From: Parafrigoribacterium_A sp035571875
GTDB taxonomy: Bacteria > Actinomycetota > Actinomycetes > Actinomycetales > Microbacteriaceae
Length of the DNA stretch: 16,862 bases
NCBI GenBank assembly: GCA_035571875.1
Contig: DATNBR010000068.1
Location: 1 to 16,862 of the forward strand
Direction of reading: 5' to 3'
Shown here: positions 13,453-16,862 of the stretch, in pieces
How positions within the stretch are numbered: the stretch's first letter is position 1
How the letters are laid out: each line of letters opens with the position of its first letter
Program-made: the position numbers and the translations under genes
The notes under the pieces: generated by a model
The model's database searches: none
What the model saw: only the letters and a program-made list of their open reading frames with translations
What the model was told of the DNA's origin: nothing

Positions 13453-16332
13453 ATGATCCTTGAACTTTCCGCAGTATTAGTTGAGTCCGTCTCCGCAGCG
13501 GTCGCGATACTTAGTGAAGTTACTCATCGACGAGGTAGCCGCACTGCACACAGCATCGTGGGTGCGCTGCCAACTCTCGATTTCAGCAGCGCGCTTGAGG
13601 ATGCTACCGACGCCCGTTTGGCAGCGATGATGCGTGGAGCTATGACGGCAGCCCACCTGCAGCTCGTGATTGACGACCCGCAAGTGAGGCGCATCATGTC
13701 CGAAATGGTGTTGGCCTCGGTCGTTGAGGACCCGGAAGGCGCGATTGGCGTGATTTCCGAGCTTTTGATCGTAAGAACCACGTCTCTGCTTGATGGAAAA
13801 GTGGCGCTAGACGACGTTGAGTTCTTCGCCACCGAACTTGCCGCGATGACGCGGAACTTTTGTTCGCGAGTGCTCGCGGCCGCACTTGCAGTCGCGCCGG
13901 ACTCGGTCATCGGTGTCCAGCAGCTGTCGGCGATGAAACGTACGTATGCGATTCTTCAGCGCGTGAGTGAACAGCTTGAAGCAACGAGTCGGATGGTTTC
14001 CGAGGAACTTGCCTCGGAGCGACGCGCCTTCCTCCTCCAGTACCGAGCGGTGTGCGCGGACGTCCACGGATCAATCAAGCCTCCGGATTTCGAAACTAAC
14101 CAACGAATCCCGATCGAAGACCTGTACGTGGCTCCTACTGTTCGGCGCTTACGCAAAGGCGATCTCAAGGCACCAACCGATGTCACGACTTTTGCAAGGC
14201 GCATAGATAGGACCGTGCTGCTCGGAGATCCGGGCGGCGGCAAGTCGACTCTTTCGAACTACCTGACGATGTTGTGGGCGCGAGACCCTGAGGGACCGGT
14301 CCCATTTCATGTGACTCTTCGTGAGTTCGCCCCAGAGAGCGAGTCACTCTCGGTGGTCCAATTCATTGAGTCGCAAATGCCGTCCACTTATCAACTTCAG
14401 CCCGTGCTAGGTGCTGTTGACGATTTGCTGATTGGTGGCAATGCGGTCGTCGTTTTCGACGGCCTCGACGAACTCACGGACCCGACGAAACGTCGAGCAA
14501 TGACTAACGCAGTCGAAACGTTTGCTTTCCGGTATCCGATGGTCCGAATATTCGTGACATCGCGACGCGTGGGTTATGAGCAAGCTCAGCTTGATCCTGC
14601 AAACTTCGAATCTTTCGTAATTGATGGTTTCGACCGCAGCAACGTTAGCGATTACGTTGAGAAATGGTTTGCTTCGCAAAGCGCCTACACCGAGGCTGAG
14701 GCCAGTAAACGTTCAAGTGACTTTATGGCGCAGAGTGAGCCAGTCCAGGAGCTGAGTGCGAATCCGCTGATGTTGTCGCTCATGTGCATTATTTTTCGGG
14801 GGGAGAACTTCATCCCTCGGAACCGGCCGGCGATCTACGAAAAATGTGCCAATCTTCTGTTCGAAAAGTGGGACGGCCACCGGCAGATCGAGGTGCCCTT
14901 GCAGGCTCGTGATCATGTCGACGCGGCGATGAAACATGTCGCGTTTGTCTTTCTCGATAGCGATTCCAGTGACACAGGCATCACCCGCGGCGCGCTCGTG
15001 CGCGAGATGACGACATATCTATACCCCCGCGCCATGGAGAGTGAGGGAAAAGCGCGGAATGCAGCTGAGGAGTTTGTGGACTTCTGTGCCGGTCGAGCTT
15101 GGGTCTTCTCCGATGCCGGCTCGACAGCAGCCGGGGAGCCCATTTTTACCTTCACTCATCGCACTTTCATGGAGTATTTCGCTGCCGTGCATCTCATCCG
15201 AACAACGGATACGCCGGAAAAGCTCTCGCAGGTGCTCCTGCCGCGCATTGCCCGCGAAGAGTGGGATGTCGTCGCGCAATTGGCGGTTCAGCAGTCGGAC
15301 AAGGCGAACGACCAGGGCACTGAACGGGCACTCACAGTTATGTTGGACGACCTTCGCCGGCGTACCGCGGCAAACAGATCGCATGTGCTTTTTTTTGTCG
15401 TGAGGTGCTGCGAGTTTGCGGTAGTTTCGCCCGCCTTCCTCCGCAAGCTCGCCATTGCGTGCTTCGACTTCTTTGCGGATTTGGAAGTCTCCTACGGAGA
15501 TCGGTTTAATGAGGGGCTGAGCCCACTCTTGAGCCTTCAGGAGTTTGTTCCCCCGGATCAAACTGGCGTGGTGGTTGAAGCCATGCGTGAACATCTTCTC
15601 GCGATACTCCTAACGCCAGACGATGATCGATTTGAGGGCGCGGTTTTCTTTGTGTTACTCGGTTCGGTTCGCCGGTTTAACGGACGGATTTGGCGCGTCG
15701 GCGGTCGCGCTCGGGAGGAGCTTTGGGACGACGCCTTCCAATCAATTACGACTGAGCGTATGCGGGCGTTTCAACGCGTACTTGAAGACGACCCAGTTGG
15801 GTGGGTCAACCTAATTTTGGGCGACGTAGTCACGCCGTCGGAGGGTATCGCCAACATGAAAGCTGCCGGGCTTTCCTTCTCAGACATGTACTTTACTAAC
15901 GCACGAGTGCACGGATCCGACATATCAGGTTCGCCTCTGGCGGTTGCGGTTGGAAATGCGATTCGTTCCAAAAACCTGCACGAACTAGAGGATCGCCGAA
16001 TCTGCGAGGCGACGGCTGCTGCGTTTATGACGGATTTCCACGCCACCTCCGGGTCTCGGACCATGCCAACCGTCGGCAACGACATTGCGATGCGGTCGGG
16101 GTTCCCAGAGCCGGACGTACTCGACGCCTCTGCGGGATCAACGGAACTGGGCGATTTCCTCGCTCTTGTAACTATGGCAATGGAAGAGATGAGCACCGCA
16201 CGTACGGAGCCGACATCTCGACCGAGACTATTTGACCTTGGGGAAATCGGTGGGATTGGGCTTTCGCCAGAAGTCGAGGAGTTCGCCCGTCGTTGGAGTA
16301 ACGAGGAAGCGTCCTTCTTCGATGCGTTGTGA
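13453..16332 (+). CDS. NACHT-domain NTPase, bacterial NLR-like (putative anti-phage defence)
   Basis: This 959-residue STAND NTPase is the only gene in its segment. The NACHT core shows Walker A GDPGGGKS (258-265), Walker B VVVFDGLDEL (332-341, with the NACHT-typical acidic pair Asp339-Glu340), sensor FVTSRR (367-372), the NPLML motif (437-441) and the winged-helix signature FTHRTFMEYFAA (567-578), matching the family's F-H-x-x-F-x-E-Y-x-A-A pattern. Residues 1-200 are predicted helical with no recognisable nuclease, protease, TIR or DNA-binding motif. Residues 580-959 show no clear leucine-rich or TPR repeat. Bacterial NACHT proteins are known to protect against phage, usually by sensing infection and halting the cell; that role here is inferred. 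Codon use is less G+C-rich than in neighbours: 14641-14700 has 30 G+C of 60 by hand count, against 44 of 60 for 3901-3960. This suggests acquisition. Confidence 0.93.
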   Translation: MILELSAVLVESVSAAVAILSEVTHRRGSRTAHSIVGALPTLDFSSALEDATDARLAAMMRGAMTAAHLQLVIDDPQVRRIMSEMVLASVVEDPEGAIGVISELLIVRTTSLLDGKVALDDVEFFATELAAMTRNFCSRVLAAALAVAPDSVIGVQQLSAMKRTYAILQRVSEQLEATSRMVSEELASERRAFLLQYRAVCADVHGSIKPPDFETNQRIPIEDLYVAPTVRRLRKGDLKAPTDVTTFARRIDRTVLLGDPGGGKSTLSNYLTMLWARDPEGPVPFHVTLREFAPESESLSVVQFIESQMPSTYQLQPVLGAVDDLLIGGNAVVVFDGLDELTDPTKRRAMTNAVETFAFRYPMVRIFVTSRRVGYEQAQLDPANFESFVIDGFDRSNVSDYVEKWFASQSAYTEAEASKRSSDFMAQSEPVQELSANPLMLSLMCIIFRGENFIPRNRPAIYEKCANLLFEKWDGHRQIEVPLQARDHVDAAMKHVAFVFLDSDSSDTGITRGALVREMTTYLYPRAMESEGKARNAAEEFVDFCAGRAWVFSDAGSTAAGEPIFTFTHRTFMEYFAAVHLIRTTDTPEKLSQVLLPRIAREEWDVVAQLAVQQSDKANDQGTERALTVMLDDLRRRTAANRSHVLFFVVRCCEFAVVSPAFLRKLAIACFDFFADLEVSYGDRFNEGLSPLLSLQEFVPPDQTGVVVEAMREHLLAILLTPDDDRFEGAVFFVLLGSVRRFNGRIWRVGGRAREELWDDAFQSITTERMRAFQRVLEDDPVGWVNLILGDVVTPSEGIANMKAAGLSFSDMYFTNARVHGSDISGSPLAVAVGNAIRSKNLHELEDRRICEATAAAFMTDFHATSGSRTMPTVGNDIAMRSGFPEPDVLDASAGSTELGDFLALVTMAMEEMSTARTEPTSRPRLFDLGEIGGIGLSPEVEEFARRWSNEEASFFDAL

Positions 16333-16636
16333 CGCTTGAGACCGATTGAGCTCACTGCCCATCACGCGTGATGACGATCGCGGCCCGGCAGCCGAGGCCC
16401 GGCGACGGTGTCGCGGCGCTGCCTAGGGTCACGAGGGAGGCATCTTGATCACGTTCGGAACCGACGTAAGACGTCTCGCCTTTGAACGCTCTGATTCAGT
16501 AGACCGATTCCTGTCGTGAGCCGAAGATTTGCACAGTAGCCGGGCGCCCTTGCAACAAAAGGGATCGCTGCGTGCGGTCGTCTGCTCACGCCCCGTCCAC
16601 GCAGCGGAGAAGCTGGTCGCTGCAAGTCACTCGCCT
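16333..16636. other. Gene-free stretch after the NACHT gene
   Basis: No convincing gene is present. Visible items are a 14-bp palindrome CATCACGCGTGATG (16360-16373), a TAGGGT hexamer (16424-16429), a 24-codon open frame 16445-16519 starting with TTG 4 nt after GGGAGG, and a 9-bp inverted repeat CGCTGCGTG/CACGCAGCG (16566-16574 with 16598-16606). The short frame could be the remnant of a host gene cut by insertion, but I recognise nothing in it. Confidence 0.5.
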
Positions 16637-16665
16637 CACTATACCTTGCACTGCAATGTATAGTG
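16637..16665. promoter_or_regulatory. PadR-type operator: 29-bp near-perfect inverted repeat
   Basis: CACTATAC (16637-16644) and GTATAGTG (16658-16665) are exact inverted repeats, and inner TTGCA/TGCAA also match around centre C16651. Thirteen of 14 pairs are symmetrical. The right arm contains TATAGT (16659-16664), a good -10, so binding would cover the promoter. It lies 20 bp before the PadR start, consistent with autorepression, which is common in this family. Confidence 0.75.
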
Positions 16666-16685
16666 GCGGTAGGTATGGAGGCGCG

Positions 16686-16862
16686 ATGAATATCGACAAG
16701 GACTTGGTGGCGGCGATGGCTACGCCGCTCGTGCTGGCGATCCTCGCCGAGGGACGCAGCTACGGCTATGCGATCCACAAGCGGGTGCGGGAGCTCTCGG
16801 GCGGCGACCTCGAGTGGACCGACGGCATGCTCTATCCGCTGCTCCATCGCCTCGACCGCCTC
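16686..16862 (+). CDS. PadR-family transcriptional regulator (3' truncated by window)
   Basis: The first 59 residues of a small winged-helix regulator are present, and the frame is open to the window end. The opening TPLVLAILAEGRSYGYAIHKRV (residues 13-34), followed by RELSGGDLEWTDGMLYPLLHRLDRL, is the PadR DNA-binding domain signature, with GMLYPLLHRL as the recognition and wing entry. GGAGG (16677-16681) lies 4 nt before the ATG. PadR proteins repress their own operon and usually an efflux or stress gene alongside; the partner lies beyond the window. G+C content returns to the host level here, so the right boundary of the NACHT segment lies before it. Confidence 0.93.
   Translation, partial: MNIDKDLVAAMATPLVLAILAEGRSYGYAIHKRVRELSGGDLEWTDGMLYPLLHRLDRL

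Noticed and set aside
16445..16519. 24-codon open frame as a real small gene
   Set aside because: It has a purine-rich site, but the spacing is short (4 nt), the start is TTG, and nothing recognisable is encoded; kept only as a possible remnant.
16547..16563. CCCTT/AAGGG hairpin as a terminator for the NACHT gene
   Set aside because: The 5-bp stem is weak, lies 215 bp after the stop, and no T-run follows.
16592..16598. CCCGTCC as a duplicated tRNA-Met 3' end (attachment site)
   Set aside because: Only 7 bases match the tRNA end and the sequence diverges on both sides; too short to count as an attachment-site repeat, and no integrase is present.
1..16862. CRISPR array, insertion sequence, integrase or rRNA
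   Set aside because: No regularly spaced direct repeats, transposase or recombinase motifs, terminal inverted repeats or rRNA sequence were seen on either strand.

Overview
The window is 16.9 kb of G+C-rich actinobacterial DNA. Frequent GTG/TTG starts, 1-11 bp gene overlaps, apparently leaderless starts and a habit of using GGATGC/GCATCC suggest Microbacteriaceae; this lineage call is an inference, since there is no rRNA or marker gene beyond def.

Layout. (1) 1-5193: five plus-strand genes whose ends overlap: the 3' end of a DppC-type ABC permease, a protein with two fused Opp/Dpp ATPase domains, a third ATPase with altered catalytic motifs, a D-isomer 2-hydroxyacid dehydrogenase and a lactonase-family beta-propeller. 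They look like one transcription unit coupling uptake to oxidation and lactone opening. (2) 5254-5326: tRNA-Asn with its own promoter and terminator. (3) 5638-8135: a NarL/DesK-type histidine kinase and LuxR-type response regulator, then a small membrane SHOCT protein and a strong terminator. A NarL-like 7-2-7 palindrome lies before the kinase, and related half-sites lie between the regulator and the SHOCT gene. (4) 8194-10205: a second histidine kinase with no regulator gene beside it, then azlC and azlD (branched-chain amino acid export). (5) 10207-13069: peptide deformylase (minus strand), and on the plus strand a DMT-like/NIPA-like membrane protein and a GT4 glycosyltransferase. (6) 13112-13185: an elongator-type tRNA with anticodon CAT. 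(7) 13186 to about 16640: visibly less G+C-rich DNA carrying one 959-residue NACHT NTPase, a bacterial NLR-like protein and the likeliest anti-phage defence gene here. No integrase or duplicated attachment site is visible. (8) 16637-16862: a near-perfect inverted-repeat operator and the start of a PadR-family regulator cut by the window edge.

The most interesting content is the tRNA-adjacent NACHT gene with an N-terminal domain I cannot assign and a 20-bp perfect palindrome upstream. Next come the putative two-component regulon defined by the shared GGAGTA motif, the degenerate third transporter ATPase, and four starts that all sit exactly 6 nt after a TAnnnT hexamer.
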